Shown here one piece after another: positions 36,803-45,773 of a stretch of DNA of 64,000 nt; position 1 is the first letter of the stretch, and each line of letters starts with the position of its first letter. The notes under the pieces are model-generated. The model was not told the origin of the DNA, did not search any database, and worked only from the letters and a program-made list of their open reading frames with translations. The stretch lies in the NCBI RefSeq assembly GCF_014897315.1, contig NZ_JABUYL010000005.1, positions 1 through 64,000 on the forward strand, in the 5' to 3' direction. The translations under genes were made by a program, and so were the position numbers. The stretch is from Proteus sp. FME41. Its GTDB lineage: Bacteria; Pseudomonadota; Gammaproteobacteria; Enterobacterales; Enterobacteriaceae.

Positions 36803-36816
36803 TTGCTTTACATCAA
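36803..36816 (-). promoter_or_regulatory. FNR-like box upstream of dmsA
   Basis: TTGCTTTACATCAA matches TTGAT-N4-ATCAA with a single mismatch at the fifth position. A -10-like TAGTAT (minus strand, 36781-36776) lies at the distance expected if the box is centred at about -41, as in class II FNR activation. The implied start would leave a leader of about 125 bases before dmsA. E. coli dmsA is FNR-activated, which fits. Confidence 0.6.
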
Positions 36817-37246
36817 AGAAAAGTGATTTATTACAAGCGTTACCAGTTTTTAAGGTCATCTTAAGTTTTTGTATTAGTTAAACTTAATCATTTGATTATT
36901 TTCTTTGTATAACTAAATATATAACGATTGATAAAGTGTTATAATGTTACTGATAACAACGAATAAGTAGAATAATAAGACACTATCCCTAAGATTTTAT
37001 TGGATAATTCGCGAGTAAAATCAATATTCGTAATATTTTTTTCTAAACTATAATTATTTAACATAATGCTAATTTAATTAGCTAAACAATAATTTTGTTG
37101 TTTAGCTATTCCTTTATCCCCTCTTTTTTTATCATCAAAATATGATGGCTAAATCCTCTTTTTTGTCGTTTTGATCACAAATAAACTTGATTTATCCGTA
37201 TTTTTATTGCCATTTCGGATAGGTTTTTATTTAATCAAATTATCAG

Positions 37247-37260
37247 CTAAACCGTTTTAG
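37247..37260 (+). promoter_or_regulatory. Operator-like palindrome upstream of scrA
   Basis: CTAAACCGTTTTAG is an interrupted palindrome (CTAAA...TTTAG) around a central CG, the form used by LacI-family regulators. It lies 54 bases before scrA and is a good candidate for binding by the downstream ScrR. Confidence 0.5.
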
Positions 37261-37313
37261 TTTTTTGGTTATCATTAATAATCGTTTATAAACAAAATAA
37301 GACTACAGAGGCT

Positions 37314-38687
37314 ATGATGAATATTGAGAATATTGCTCGCCAGCTAGTGCCGTTATTGGGAGGTGCTGAAAACATTGCCAGTGCGGCGCATTGTGCTACC
37401 CGTTTAAGACTCGTTTTAGTCGATGACACGAAAGCAGACAAAGAGGCAATCAATAAATTAGAAGGTGTAAAAGGGTGTTTTAGTAATGCAGGGCAAATTC
37501 AGGTGATTTTTGGTACTGGCTTAGTCAATAAAGTGCATGCTGCCTTTATTGCTGCCGCGGGTATTGGTGAATCAAGTAAATCTGAAGCAGCAAATATTGC
37601 AGCGAAAAAACTTAATCCATTTCAACGAATAGCGAGACTACTTTCTAATATCTTTGTGCCTATTATTCCTGCAATTGTGGCGTCAGGTTTATTAATGGGA
37701 CTACTCGGGTTAATGAAAACTAACCAGTGGGTAAGCGCTGATAATGCACTGTATATTATGCTAGAGATGTGTAGCTCAGCCGCCTTTATTATTCTCCCTA
37801 TTTTAATTGGTTTTACAGCGGCAAAAGAGTTTGGTGGAAACCCTTATCTAGGTGCAACGTTGGGCGGAATTTTAACGCATCCTGCATTAACTAACGCATG
37901 GGGTGTGGCTGCGGGTTTTAACACCATGAACTTCTTTGGGTTAGAAGTGGCAATGATTGGTTATCAAGGGACGGTTTTTCCAGTCTTGCTTGCCGTTTGG
38001 TTTATGAGTGTATTGGAAAAACAATTACGTAAAGTTGTTCCTAATGCACTCGATTTAATTATCACGCCATTTTTAACCGTTATTATTTCGGGCTTTGTGG
38101 CGTTATTAGTCATAGGACCTGTTGGTCGCCTTTTAGGTGATGGTATTTCATTACTATTAAGCACCTTAATTACACAAGCGGGTTGGATAGCAGGGCTGAT
38201 TTTTGGTGGCCTTTATTCTGTAATTGTTATTACGGGTATTCATCACAGTTTTCATGCTGTCGAAGCGGGTTTATTAGGTAACCCTAATATTGGGGTTAAC
38301 TTTTTATTACCGATTTGGGCAATGGCGAATATTGCTCAAGGTGGTGCTTGTATTGCGGTTTGGTTTAAAACCAATGATGCGAAAATTAAAGCCATTACGA
38401 TCCCTTCTGGTTTTTCTGCCATGTTAGGTATTACAGAAGCTGCCATTTTTGGGATTAATTTACGTTATGGAAAACCTTTTATTGCTGCATTGATTGGCGG
38501 TGCGGCGGGGGGGGCGTGGGTCGTTGGCTCGCATGTTTATATGACAGCCGTTGGATTAACGGCGATCCCTGGTATTGCGATTGTACAAGCTGGCTCGATC
38601 ACCAATTATATTATTGGGTTGGTGATTGCCTTTGTCACTGCATTTGTTCTCTCTCTTTTACTAAAATATAAAGTGGAGTCTGCATAA
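37314..38687 (+). CDS. scrA: PTS sucrose-specific EIIBC component
   Basis: The 457-residue protein imports and phosphorylates sucrose to sucrose 6-phosphate. The N-terminal EIIB domain carries the phosphocysteine Cys27 (AAHCATRLRL). The EIIC domain has about ten helices, with the conserved ITGIHHSFHAVEAGL and GITEAAIFGINLRYGKPF. There is no EIIA domain, so a shared glucose-type EIIA is presumably used, as in enteric Scr systems. Two ATGs (37314, 37317) are possible. scrB begins directly after the stop. Confidence 0.95.
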   Translation: MMNIENIARQLVPLLGGAENIASAAHCATRLRLVLVDDTKADKEAINKLEGVKGCFSNAGQIQVIFGTGLVNKVHAAFIAAAGIGESSKSEAANIAAKKLNPFQRIARLLSNIFVPIIPAIVASGLLMGLLGLMKTNQWVSADNALYIMLEMCSSAAFIILPILIGFTAAKEFGGNPYLGATLGGILTHPALTNAWGVAAGFNTMNFFGLEVAMIGYQGTVFPVLLAVWFMSVLEKQLRKVVPNALDLIITPFLTVIISGFVALLVIGPVGRLLGDGISLLLSTLITQAGWIAGLIFGGLYSVIVITGIHHSFHAVEAGLLGNPNIGVNFLLPIWAMANIAQGGACIAVWFKTNDAKIKAITIPSGFSAMLGITEAAIFGINLRYGKPFIAALIGGAAGGAWVVGSHVYMTAVGLTAIPGIAIVQAGSITNYIIGLVIAFVTAFVLSLLLKYKVESA

Positions 38688-40094
38688 ATGAATAAAAATA
38701 AAGGGTTGTCTACGATCTTACAGGCGGTTATGCGTAATAGCGCTAACGTTATAAAAGATAAATATTATCCACGTTGGCATTTAGCGCCAGTAACAGGGTT
38801 ATTAAATGATCCAAACGGATTTTGTTTTGATGGTGAATATTATCATCTGTTTTATCAGTGGAACCCTTTGTCTTGTGAACATAAACATAAATGTTGGGGC
38901 CATTGGCGTTCAAAAGATCTCATTAATTGGCAACATCAACCTATAGCTTTACTGCCCGATGAGTTTTATGACAAAGATGGTTGTTATTCTGGCAGTGCAG
39001 TGAGCAATAAAGGGCAGTTAACGCTCTGTTATACTGGCAATGTAAAATTTGAAAATGGCTCTCGCACAGCATGGCAATGTTTAGCTGTTGAAAATCAGCA
39101 AGGTGGTTTTGATAAATTAGGGCCTATTTTAGGGCTTCCTGAAGGTTATACAGGGCATGTACGTGATCCTAAAATTTGGCAATATAATGATGTCTGGTAC
39201 ATGGTATTAGGCGCACAAAACTTAGATAAACAGGGTAAAGTTTTACTCTATCGTGCATCTCACTTATATCAATGGCAATTAGTCAGCGAATTAGCAGGAA
39301 GCTATTTAGGCGGATTAGCTGATGCGGGTTATATGTGGGAATGCCCAGATCTCTTTGAACTAGGTGATCGCTTTATTTTATTAACCTGTCCCCAAGGTAT
39401 AAAAAGAGAGCCACTACGATTTTTAAATTCGCATTCTAGTGCTTATTTAATAGGGGATTTTGATTATTCAACATTGCAATTTCAGCATGGTGATTTAATC
39501 GAACTAGATGCGGGGTTTGAGTTTTATGCACCTCAAACAACATTAGCCAATGGCAGACGTTTATTATTTGGTTGGATGGGCGTTCCTGATGGTGAAGAAA
39601 TGTATCAGCCGACGATTGCAAATGGCTGGATACATCAAATGACCTGTCCTCGTGAATTACAAATAGTAGAAGGAGAGCTTTCTCAACAACCCATAAAAGA
39701 ATTACAGCAACTCAGACAAAAGCCAACATATTGGCAAGGCCTTGCGGATAATGCTCCTGATATTAACGATTTTTCAATTGAGTTAGAGGTGCAACTATTT
39801 GGCTCTATTAACATCTGTTTTTCTGATACTCTTGCGTTAATTATTGAAAAAAACCAAGCGATATTAAAACGTCGCAGCTTAAAAAATGGGGAATGGCAGT
39901 CACGTTTTTGGTCTGGTGATATCAAACACCTTCAAATATTATGTGATAGTTCCAGTGTAGAGATTTTCTTTAATCACGGTATTGGTGTAATGAGCAGTCG
40001 TTTTTTTCCTTCAGAAAAACAAACAATCACGTTTTCAGGTAACGAGATGATTACGCTAACAACTTGGCAATTAAATGATGCATTGCCCAGTTGA
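38688..40094 (+). CDS. scrB: Sucrose-6-phosphate hydrolase (GH32)
   Basis: The 468-residue cytosolic enzyme splits sucrose 6-phosphate into glucose 6-phosphate and fructose. GH32 motifs are WHLAPVTGLLNDPNGF (Asp nucleophile in NDPNG), GHVRDPKIW (RDP stabiliser) and MWECPDLF (Glu acid/base). A C-terminal beta-sandwich follows. It is translationally coupled to scrA. No fructokinase gene scrK is next to it; the PfkB fusion 3.4 kb downstream is in another operon. Confidence 0.96.
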   Translation: MNKNKGLSTILQAVMRNSANVIKDKYYPRWHLAPVTGLLNDPNGFCFDGEYYHLFYQWNPLSCEHKHKCWGHWRSKDLINWQHQPIALLPDEFYDKDGCYSGSAVSNKGQLTLCYTGNVKFENGSRTAWQCLAVENQQGGFDKLGPILGLPEGYTGHVRDPKIWQYNDVWYMVLGAQNLDKQGKVLLYRASHLYQWQLVSELAGSYLGGLADAGYMWECPDLFELGDRFILLTCPQGIKREPLRFLNSHSSAYLIGDFDYSTLQFQHGDLIELDAGFEFYAPQTTLANGRRLLFGWMGVPDGEEMYQPTIANGWIHQMTCPRELQIVEGELSQQPIKELQQLRQKPTYWQGLADNAPDINDFSIELEVQLFGSINICFSDTLALIIEKNQAILKRRSLKNGEWQSRFWSGDIKHLQILCDSSSVEIFFNHGIGVMSSRFFPSEKQTITFSGNEMITLTTWQLNDALPS

Positions 40095-40171
40095 ATATGA
40101 ACAGTTAAATAAAAGAATCTAAAACAATAAAATAACATCAGTTCAGCGAACGGATATTAAGTGGAATTACA

Positions 40172-41182
40172 GTGAAAAAACAAAAACGTACCACTATTAC
40201 AGACATTGCAAAATTAGCAGGCGTTTCCAAAACAACGGCCAGTTTGGTATTAAATGGGCGTGGTAAAGAGATGCGAGTTTCTGATGATACGATCGCGCGA
40301 ATTACGGCTATTGCGGAACAATATCAATATAAACCGAATATACATGCTCGTTCTTTACGAGATAATCGTAGTTATGCGTTAGGATTGGTTATTCCTGATA
40401 TTACTAACTACGGTTTTGCTTCTGTGGCATACGAGTTAGAAATATTGTGTAGGGATGCGGGAATTCAGTTACTTATTTCATGCACTGATGAAAATGCCGC
40501 TCAAGAAACACTGGCAATAGAACACCTATTATCACGACAAATCGATGGTTTAATTGTAGCATCTTGTTTACAAAATGATTTTGAATATCAACGTTTAAGT
40601 CAGCAAATTCCGGTTGTGTTATTCGACCGTTATTTTGAAGGGACAACACTCCCTTTTGTTGTCACGGATTCAACAACTTCAACACAACAACTGATTGCAG
40701 AGATTGCTTCAGCAAAAGGAATGGATGAATGTTATTTTTTAGGGGGACAATCTACATTATCACCCACTAAAGATCGTCTTTTAGGCTTTACCAAAGGGCT
40801 TTCTCAAGCCAGTGTTGATTTAAAGTCAGAGTGGGTTATTCATGGGCATTATCACCCAAGTTCAGGATATGAAATGTTTGGCTCTTTATGTGCCTCTTTA
40901 GGTCGCCCACCAAAATTTGTTTTTACTTCGGCTTGTGGCTTATTAGAAGGGGTATTACGTTATTTAAGTCAAAATAAAATTATGCAAAATGAAGTCTATT
41001 TAGCCGGATTTGATGATCATTACCTTTATGATTCATTATCAATACCAATAGATTCTATCGCACAAAATAATCCTGAACTGGCCTTACACTGTTTCCGACT
41101 TATTATGGGATTAATTAATCAACAAAATTTAGAAATTCATCAAATTTTTGTTCCAGCAAAAATTCATCAACGACATGAGTAA
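40172..41182 (+). CDS. scrR: LacI-family sucrose operon repressor
   Basis: The 336-residue protein has an N-terminal LacI helix-turn-helix (TTITDIAKLAGVSKTTASLVLNG) and a periplasmic-binding-protein-like sensor domain (SYALGLVIPDITNYGFA, QIDGLIVAS, PVVLFDRYF, AGFDDHYLYD). Gene order scrA-scrB-scrR predicts control of the sucrose genes. The start is GTG 40172. Sequence similarity is to FruR/ScrR-type regulators by eye. Confidence 0.88.
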   Translation: MKKQKRTTITDIAKLAGVSKTTASLVLNGRGKEMRVSDDTIARITAIAEQYQYKPNIHARSLRDNRSYALGLVIPDITNYGFASVAYELEILCRDAGIQLLISCTDENAAQETLAIEHLLSRQIDGLIVASCLQNDFEYQRLSQQIPVVLFDRYFEGTTLPFVVTDSTTSTQQLIAEIASAKGMDECYFLGGQSTLSPTKDRLLGFTKGLSQASVDLKSEWVIHGHYHPSSGYEMFGSLCASLGRPPKFVFTSACGLLEGVLRYLSQNKIMQNEVYLAGFDDHYLYDSLSIPIDSIAQNNPELALHCFRLIMGLINQQNLEIHQIFVPAKIHQRHE

Positions 41183-41264
41183 GACTGAGCAATTTTATGC
41201 AATCATCAGTATAGTGTTTATGATACAAGCTGATGATTTTTACTGTTGATGGAGTCAATATTCA

Positions 41265-42116
41265 ATGCGCCAAGAGCAGGCTAAACTTATCCACCTTCCT
41301 GAGCTAAATAGCCTTGCTTATCTGCAAGCTGAATATTTACACCAAACTTTCTCTCGCCATACCCATGAAGGCTTCTGTATTGGTGTCATTGATGATGGCG
41401 CACAGCAGTTTTATCGCACAGGAAGCGAACATATCGCTCCTAAAGGCGATATCATTATTGTTAATGCAGATGAAGTTCATACCGGCTCCTCTGCGGTTGA
41501 ATCTGGTTGGGCTTATCAAGCTATTTATCCCACACCAGAATATCTGCAAACATTAACGCGTGATCTACAACAAGAGCAGGGTGCCACGCCTTGGTTTCCT
41601 GATGCTGTTATTCACGATCCTGGTTTAAGTCAGCAACTTTTATTACTTTTTTCATTACTGGAACAGCCTAATAATTATCTTTTAAAAGAATCGCTATTGC
41701 TTTCAACAATGGCAATGTTGATTTTGCGTTATAGCAAAACAAGAACCCAAGAAAAGCCCTTAAGTGCTATAGGGCAACGGTTACAGTGGGTGAGTGAATT
41801 AATGAATGACACACCCGAAAATGAATTTTCACTCAACACGTTAGCTGAAATGGTGAATTTAAGTCCATGGCACTTTTTACGTCAGTTTAAAAAAGAAATA
41901 GGTATGACCCCCCATGCTTGGCTTATTCAAGCCCGAATTCGTAAAGCAAGGCAGTTACTCTCTTTAGGTCATACACTTACTGATGTAACACAACGTTGTG
42001 GTTTTTCAGATCAAAGCCATTTCCATCGTCATTTTAAAAACGCTATTGGTGTTACACCGGGAAACTATTTAAAAGGGCTTCGATTATCTTCCTCTTTAAA
42101 ATCCCCCTTGTTGTAA
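41265..42116 (+). CDS. AraC-family transcriptional regulator
   Basis: The 283-residue protein has an N-terminal cupin sensor (SRHTHEGFCIGVIDDGAQQF...GDIIIVNADEVHTG) and a C-terminal pair of helix-turn-helix motifs (LNTLAEMVNLSPWHFLRQFKKEIG; TLTDVTQRCGFSDQSHFHRHFKNAIGVTP). It is followed after 98 bp by azlCD in the same direction, an arrangement that suggests it controls that exporter. The inducer is unknown. Confidence 0.88.
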   Translation: MRQEQAKLIHLPELNSLAYLQAEYLHQTFSRHTHEGFCIGVIDDGAQQFYRTGSEHIAPKGDIIIVNADEVHTGSSAVESGWAYQAIYPTPEYLQTLTRDLQQEQGATPWFPDAVIHDPGLSQQLLLLFSLLEQPNNYLLKESLLLSTMAMLILRYSKTRTQEKPLSAIGQRLQWVSELMNDTPENEFSLNTLAEMVNLSPWHFLRQFKKEIGMTPHAWLIQARIRKARQLLSLGHTLTDVTQRCGFSDQSHFHRHFKNAIGVTPGNYLKGLRLSSSLKSPLL

Positions 42117-42214
42117 TAAAAAATTAAAAGAGCAATTTTATACAATCCCATTTATATTTACTGACTGATAATCATTCCTCATAGAATTAATAGGCTAGAA
42201 GTGAAGACAAGCTA

Positions 42215-42928
42215 ATGGGAAAAATTAAAAATAATAATGAAAAAGGGCAAGCAATGCGTGCTTTTGGTCTCGGTGCTTTACATGCAATGCCATTATGCCT
42301 TGCGGTGATCCCTTGGGGAATATTGGCCGGTTCAATGGCGGTTGATGCGGGATTAACCTTTGCGCAAAGTGTTGGGATGTCCGCCATTATTTTTGCTGGT
42401 GCAGCGCAATTAGTCACATTAGGGTTAGTTGTTTCTGGTGCAGGTATGTTGACAATTATTGTTTCCGTTTTTTTTATTACCGCACAACATCTTTTATATG
42501 GCTTAACCTTACGCCCTCATGTTGCTCATTTAAAATGGTATCAAAGGATCACCATCGGCTTTTTGCTTACAGATGAGCTTTTTGCGGTATCAATGCAACC
42601 TAAAATAAAACTAACGCCTGCTTATATGATAGGGGCAGGATTATGTTTTTATTTAGTGTGGGTCGCTGTCAGCATTGTGGGTATTATTATGGCAAGTCAA
42701 GTCTCTGATTTATCCCGTTACCACCTTGATTTTTCAATTGTTGCAACGCTATTGGCTATTGTTATTCCATTAATAAGAACATTTAGTACGTTAGTGGGTG
42801 TTGTTGTCTCTTTTTGCCTCTCTATTATTTTTAGTTGGTTAAATATAGAGGGTGGCGTAGTGATGGGTGGGCTAACAGGTATGTTTATCGCAGTTTGTGT
42901 TGCAAGAATAAGAGGAGAGCAAAAATGA
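42215..42928 (+). CDS. azlC: AzlC/YgaZ-family branched-chain amino acid exporter, large subunit
   Basis: The 237-residue membrane protein has about seven hydrophobic segments and family motifs GALHAMPLCLAVIPWGILAG, GMSAIIFAGAAQLVTLGL and the FFITAQHLLYGLTLRPH region. With the small subunit it exports branched-chain amino acids. It overlaps azlD by 4 bp (ATGA). Confidence 0.9.
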   Translation: MGKIKNNNEKGQAMRAFGLGALHAMPLCLAVIPWGILAGSMAVDAGLTFAQSVGMSAIIFAGAAQLVTLGLVVSGAGMLTIIVSVFFITAQHLLYGLTLRPHVAHLKWYQRITIGFLLTDELFAVSMQPKIKLTPAYMIGAGLCFYLVWVAVSIVGIIMASQVSDLSRYHLDFSIVATLLAIVIPLIRTFSTLVGVVVSFCLSIIFSWLNIEGGVVMGGLTGMFIAVCVARIRGEQK

Positions 42929-43239
42929 CATGGTCGTTATTATTAGTTCTAGCGCTAGTCATTTTTCTTTTACGCTATTTCTTTCTAGAACCCGCAGTAC
43001 CCGTTAAATTACCGTCAGTGATCAGACAAGCATTAGGATATTCTGCACCTTGTTTATTAACGGCAATCTGTGCACCGATTGTACTGTTAGAAAAAGGCGA
43101 ATTTAAAGGTATTATTGATAACCCTTATTTATGGGGCACCATATTGTGTGTGGGACTCGCATTGAAAATACGCAGTACATTAATGGTGGTTTTACTGACC
43201 TTGGTTGGTTTTTATCTGCTTAATGCCTTGTTAAACTAA
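42925..43239 (+). CDS. azlD: AzlD/YgaH-family branched-chain amino acid exporter, small subunit
   Basis: The 104-residue membrane protein has three to four helices and the typical RYFFLEPAVPVKLPSVIRQALGYSAPCLLTAI segment. ATG 42925 overlaps the azlC stop; an upstream frame start inside azlC is not used. It forms the exporter with AzlC. Confidence 0.9.
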   Translation: MTWSLLLVLALVIFLLRYFFLEPAVPVKLPSVIRQALGYSAPCLLTAICAPIVLLEKGEFKGIIDNPYLWGTILCVGLALKIRSTLMVVLLTLVGFYLLNALLN

Positions 43240-43553
43240 ATACCAAAGGTGATTTTATTTAACGTAATATTTACATTTAAAAATAATCACTTTTGCATTA
43301 ATTTTACTCCTTATTTTATCAGCCGTCTTTGAACGGCTGATTCCACCTCTCTTTTCTGTATTACCATTCATTATCCGACTCGTTTCACCTCTCATTTTTA
43401 ACGTATGCCAATTGATGTTGTGTTAAAAAAATGTGATCTAAATTGCTTCGATTTGGTTTTGCTTCTGCTTTTGGTTTTTTGTTTTGAATACCATCGCAGA
43501 ATTATAGACTCGATCTCCTTATTCTCGTTATCAATGATACGGAGGCACTTTAT
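43240..43553. other. Intergenic region with a perfect hairpin between azlD and the DeoR-PfkB gene
   Basis: A perfect 9-bp stem, ATCAGCCGT (43318-43326) and ACGGCTGAT (43333-43341), is probably the azlCD terminator, though only a weak pyrimidine tract follows. The remaining 200 bases are T-rich and hold the promoter of the next operon. GGAGG lies just before ATG 43554. Confidence 0.5.
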
Positions 43554-44798
43554 ATGTTTTCAGAAGAACGGCGACAGGAAATCTACACCATCATCAGGGA
43601 ACAAAAAAAAGTTAAAGTGGCTCAGCTTGCGGAGAAATTCAGTGTCACATTGGAGACTATTCGCAGTGATTTGAAATTCCTTGAAGGAGAAGGGTTGATC
43701 AAACGTTGTCATGGTGGCGCCATACTAGGGAAACAAGAAATTAAAAAAATAAGTAAATTCAGTGATAGTTTTGATATTTCATGTTTATTGCACGACTTAT
43801 TAATTGTTAGAGAACGTAAAGAGAGAAAGCCAGAAGGTAAAGTCTGTGTTTTAGGATCGTTTGTGGTGGATATTATCGCTAATGTCGAATCTTTTCCGAA
43901 AGTCGGTGAATTAGTTAATTCAAAAAGCAATTCGATAGGCCCTGGTGGTAAAGGAACAAATCAGGCAATGGCAGCAAGTTTTTCTGATGCTAAAGTCCAT
44001 TTAATAATGAAAGTCGGTGAAGATCATTTTAGTAAATACGCTTATAAATATTTACAAGAAAGTGGTATTGATTCTTTCACTATTTTTCAAACAGAAACCG
44101 AGCCAACAGGCAGTTCGATTAGTTATTTAGCTGACAAAACACAAAATAATATTACAGCAACTTATTTAGGCGCAAATAATACCTTTTCTGATCAAGAGAT
44201 TGATATTTCATTGCCTTATGTAAGTGAAGCCGATGTGTTATTACTCCAAGGTGAAATTAATATAGAAGCTAATATTAAAGCAGCCTTATTTGCTAAGTCG
44301 GTTAATAAAATCATCATACTGAATGTTGCACCTTATAACGAAAACCTAAAACAACTTTATTTATATCTTGATTTTATTACTTTAAATGCAAATCAAGCAT
44401 CCCATTGGGCTGACATTGAAATAAACGATATTAATGATGCAAAGCAGGCTATCAGTATTATTTCCGGTGACGAAAGTAAGAAAGTGATTATTTATATGGA
44501 TAAACTTGGTGTGGTTTATTTTGATGGCCGAGCCACATTCCATATTCCACCTATGCCATCGTTACGTGTAGACACAATGGCAGCAACAGATGCGTTTAAC
44601 GGTGCATTTGCATCAAAGATAGCAGCAGGAGGCACAATGCATGAGAGTGTATTATTTGCCAGTGCTTTCCTCTCTGCATTTATAGAACAAAAAGGCGTAA
44701 CAGCAATGCCTGTCCTTTCTCAAGTTCAGGCTCGCCTTAAATCAAGGCTTGAAGATATTCGGCCACAAATAATCTGCAATGAGAAAAGGTGCATATAA
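43554..44798 (+). CDS. Fusion of DeoR-type HTH domain and PfkB-family sugar kinase
   Basis: Residues 1-60 are a DeoR helix-turn-helix (RRQEIYTIIREQKKVKVAQLAEKFSVTLETIRSDLKFLEGEGLIKRCHGGAIL). Residues about 95-405 are a ribokinase-like PfkB kinase (VCVLGSFVVDIIANVESFPKVGE, GPGGKGTNQAMAAS). The usual GAGDTF catalytic motif reads AATDAFNGAF, keeping the catalytic Asp but changing the anion-hole glycines. It may be a sugar-sensing repressor, an active kinase, or both. It heads a catabolic operon; its stop overlaps the tctC-like start. Confidence 0.8.
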   Translation: MFSEERRQEIYTIIREQKKVKVAQLAEKFSVTLETIRSDLKFLEGEGLIKRCHGGAILGKQEIKKISKFSDSFDISCLLHDLLIVRERKERKPEGKVCVLGSFVVDIIANVESFPKVGELVNSKSNSIGPGGKGTNQAMAASFSDAKVHLIMKVGEDHFSKYAYKYLQESGIDSFTIFQTETEPTGSSISYLADKTQNNITATYLGANNTFSDQEIDISLPYVSEADVLLLQGEINIEANIKAALFAKSVNKIIILNVAPYNENLKQLYLYLDFITLNANQASHWADIEINDINDAKQAISIISGDESKKVIIYMDKLGVVYFDGRATFHIPPMPSLRVDTMAATDAFNGAFASKIAAGGTMHESVLFASAFLSAFIEQKGVTAMPVLSQVQARLKSRLEDIRPQIICNEKRCI

Positions 44799-45742
44799 TG
44801 AAAAAAACACTTCTGGCATTTACCCTATGCAGTTCCATTTTTACACTTCCGGCTTTCGCTCAATACCCCGAAAAACCGATTACTATCGTTGTTCCTTGGG
44901 CTGCTGGCGGTAATACCGATACTGTTGCACGTCTAGCAGCAAAAGGGCTACAAGAAGAATTAGGCGTTACTGTTAATGTGGTCAATAAAACAGGCGGGAG
45001 TGGTGTTGTGGGTCATGATGCCATTAAAAATGCAAAACCTGATGGCTATACACTAGGAATTGCAACGGTTGAAATTACCATGATGCATCATCAGGGAATG
45101 ACCAATTTAACCTACCAAGATTACACACCTATTACACGCCTTGCTGTTATCTATGGTGGATTACAAGTTGGAAAATCATCACCATTTAAAAATGCACAGG
45201 AAATTATTGATTATGCGAAAGCAAATCCAGGTAAGTTAAAAGCATCAGGCAGTGGCTTAAATTCTATTTGGCATCTGAATACTATTGGTATGTTGCGTGC
45301 GGCTGGATTACCAGATAATGCTATTCGCTTTATTCCTTCTCAAGGTGCGAGTGCGGCATTACAAGAATTAGCATCAGGGGGTGTTGATATAGTGACATCT
45401 TCATTAGGTGAAGCCGACAGTATGGTAAAAGCGGGATTAGTAAAACATATGGCCATTATGTCCAATGAGAAATCTGCCTTTTACCCAGATGTCCCTTTAT
45501 TCAAAGAAGCTACCGCTTATAATTGGGATCTGCAAGCGTGGAATATGTTAGTTGCTCCCAAAGGTCTTGATAAAGAAGTGCAAGATAAACTCACCGCAGC
45601 CATGAAAAAAGTATATGTTTCTGGTGAATTAGCCGAATTTGCAAATAAACAAGGCTTTGAAGTTATTGAATTATATGGCGATGATGCCACTCAATTTATG
45701 GCCAATGAAGATAAAAAGTTTGGCGAAATTATAAAGAAATAA
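44798..45742 (+). CDS. Tripartite tricarboxylate transporter, periplasmic binding protein (TctC/BugT type)
   Basis: The predicted 314-residue precursor has a signal peptide ending near AFA-QYPEKPI. Family motifs are ITIVVPWAAGGNTDTVARL, NVVNKTGGSGVVGHDAIKNAKPDGYTLGIA, ASGSGLNSIWHL and the C-terminal WNMLVAPKGLDKEVQDKL. It captures a carboxylate in the periplasm and hands it to TctAB. ATG 44798 overlaps the preceding TAA. The substrate is unknown. Confidence 0.88.
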   Translation: MKKTLLAFTLCSSIFTLPAFAQYPEKPITIVVPWAAGGNTDTVARLAAKGLQEELGVTVNVVNKTGGSGVVGHDAIKNAKPDGYTLGIATVEITMMHHQGMTNLTYQDYTPITRLAVIYGGLQVGKSSPFKNAQEIIDYAKANPGKLKASGSGLNSIWHLNTIGMLRAAGLPDNAIRFIPSQGASAALQELASGGVDIVTSSLGEADSMVKAGLVKHMAIMSNEKSAFYPDVPLFKEATAYNWDLQAWNMLVAPKGLDKEVQDKLTAAMKKVYVSGELAEFANKQGFEVIELYGDDATQFMANEDKKFGEIIKK

Positions 45743-45749
45743 CTGAGGG

Positions 45750-45773
45750 AACGGCTGAGCAACAGCCGTTTTT
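45750..45773 (+). terminator. Intra-operon hairpin between the tctC- and tctB-like genes
   Basis: A perfect 8-bp stem AACGGCTG / CAGCCGTT (45750-45757 and 45763-45770) with loop AGCAA is followed by TTTTT running into the next ATG. It probably reduces read-through so that the binding protein is made in excess over the permease. Confidence 0.75.

Larger units (their letters stand above)
36643..37313. other. Divergent regulatory region between dmsA and scrA
   Basis: No gene is seen in these 671 bp, which are strongly A/T-rich. The region holds the dms promoter with an FNR-like box on the left and the scr promoter with an operator-like palindrome on the right. Confidence 0.5.

Noticed and set aside
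43318-43341. Standalone regulatory RNA at the perfect hairpin
   Set aside because: It is short, placed right after azlD and best explained as a transcription stop.
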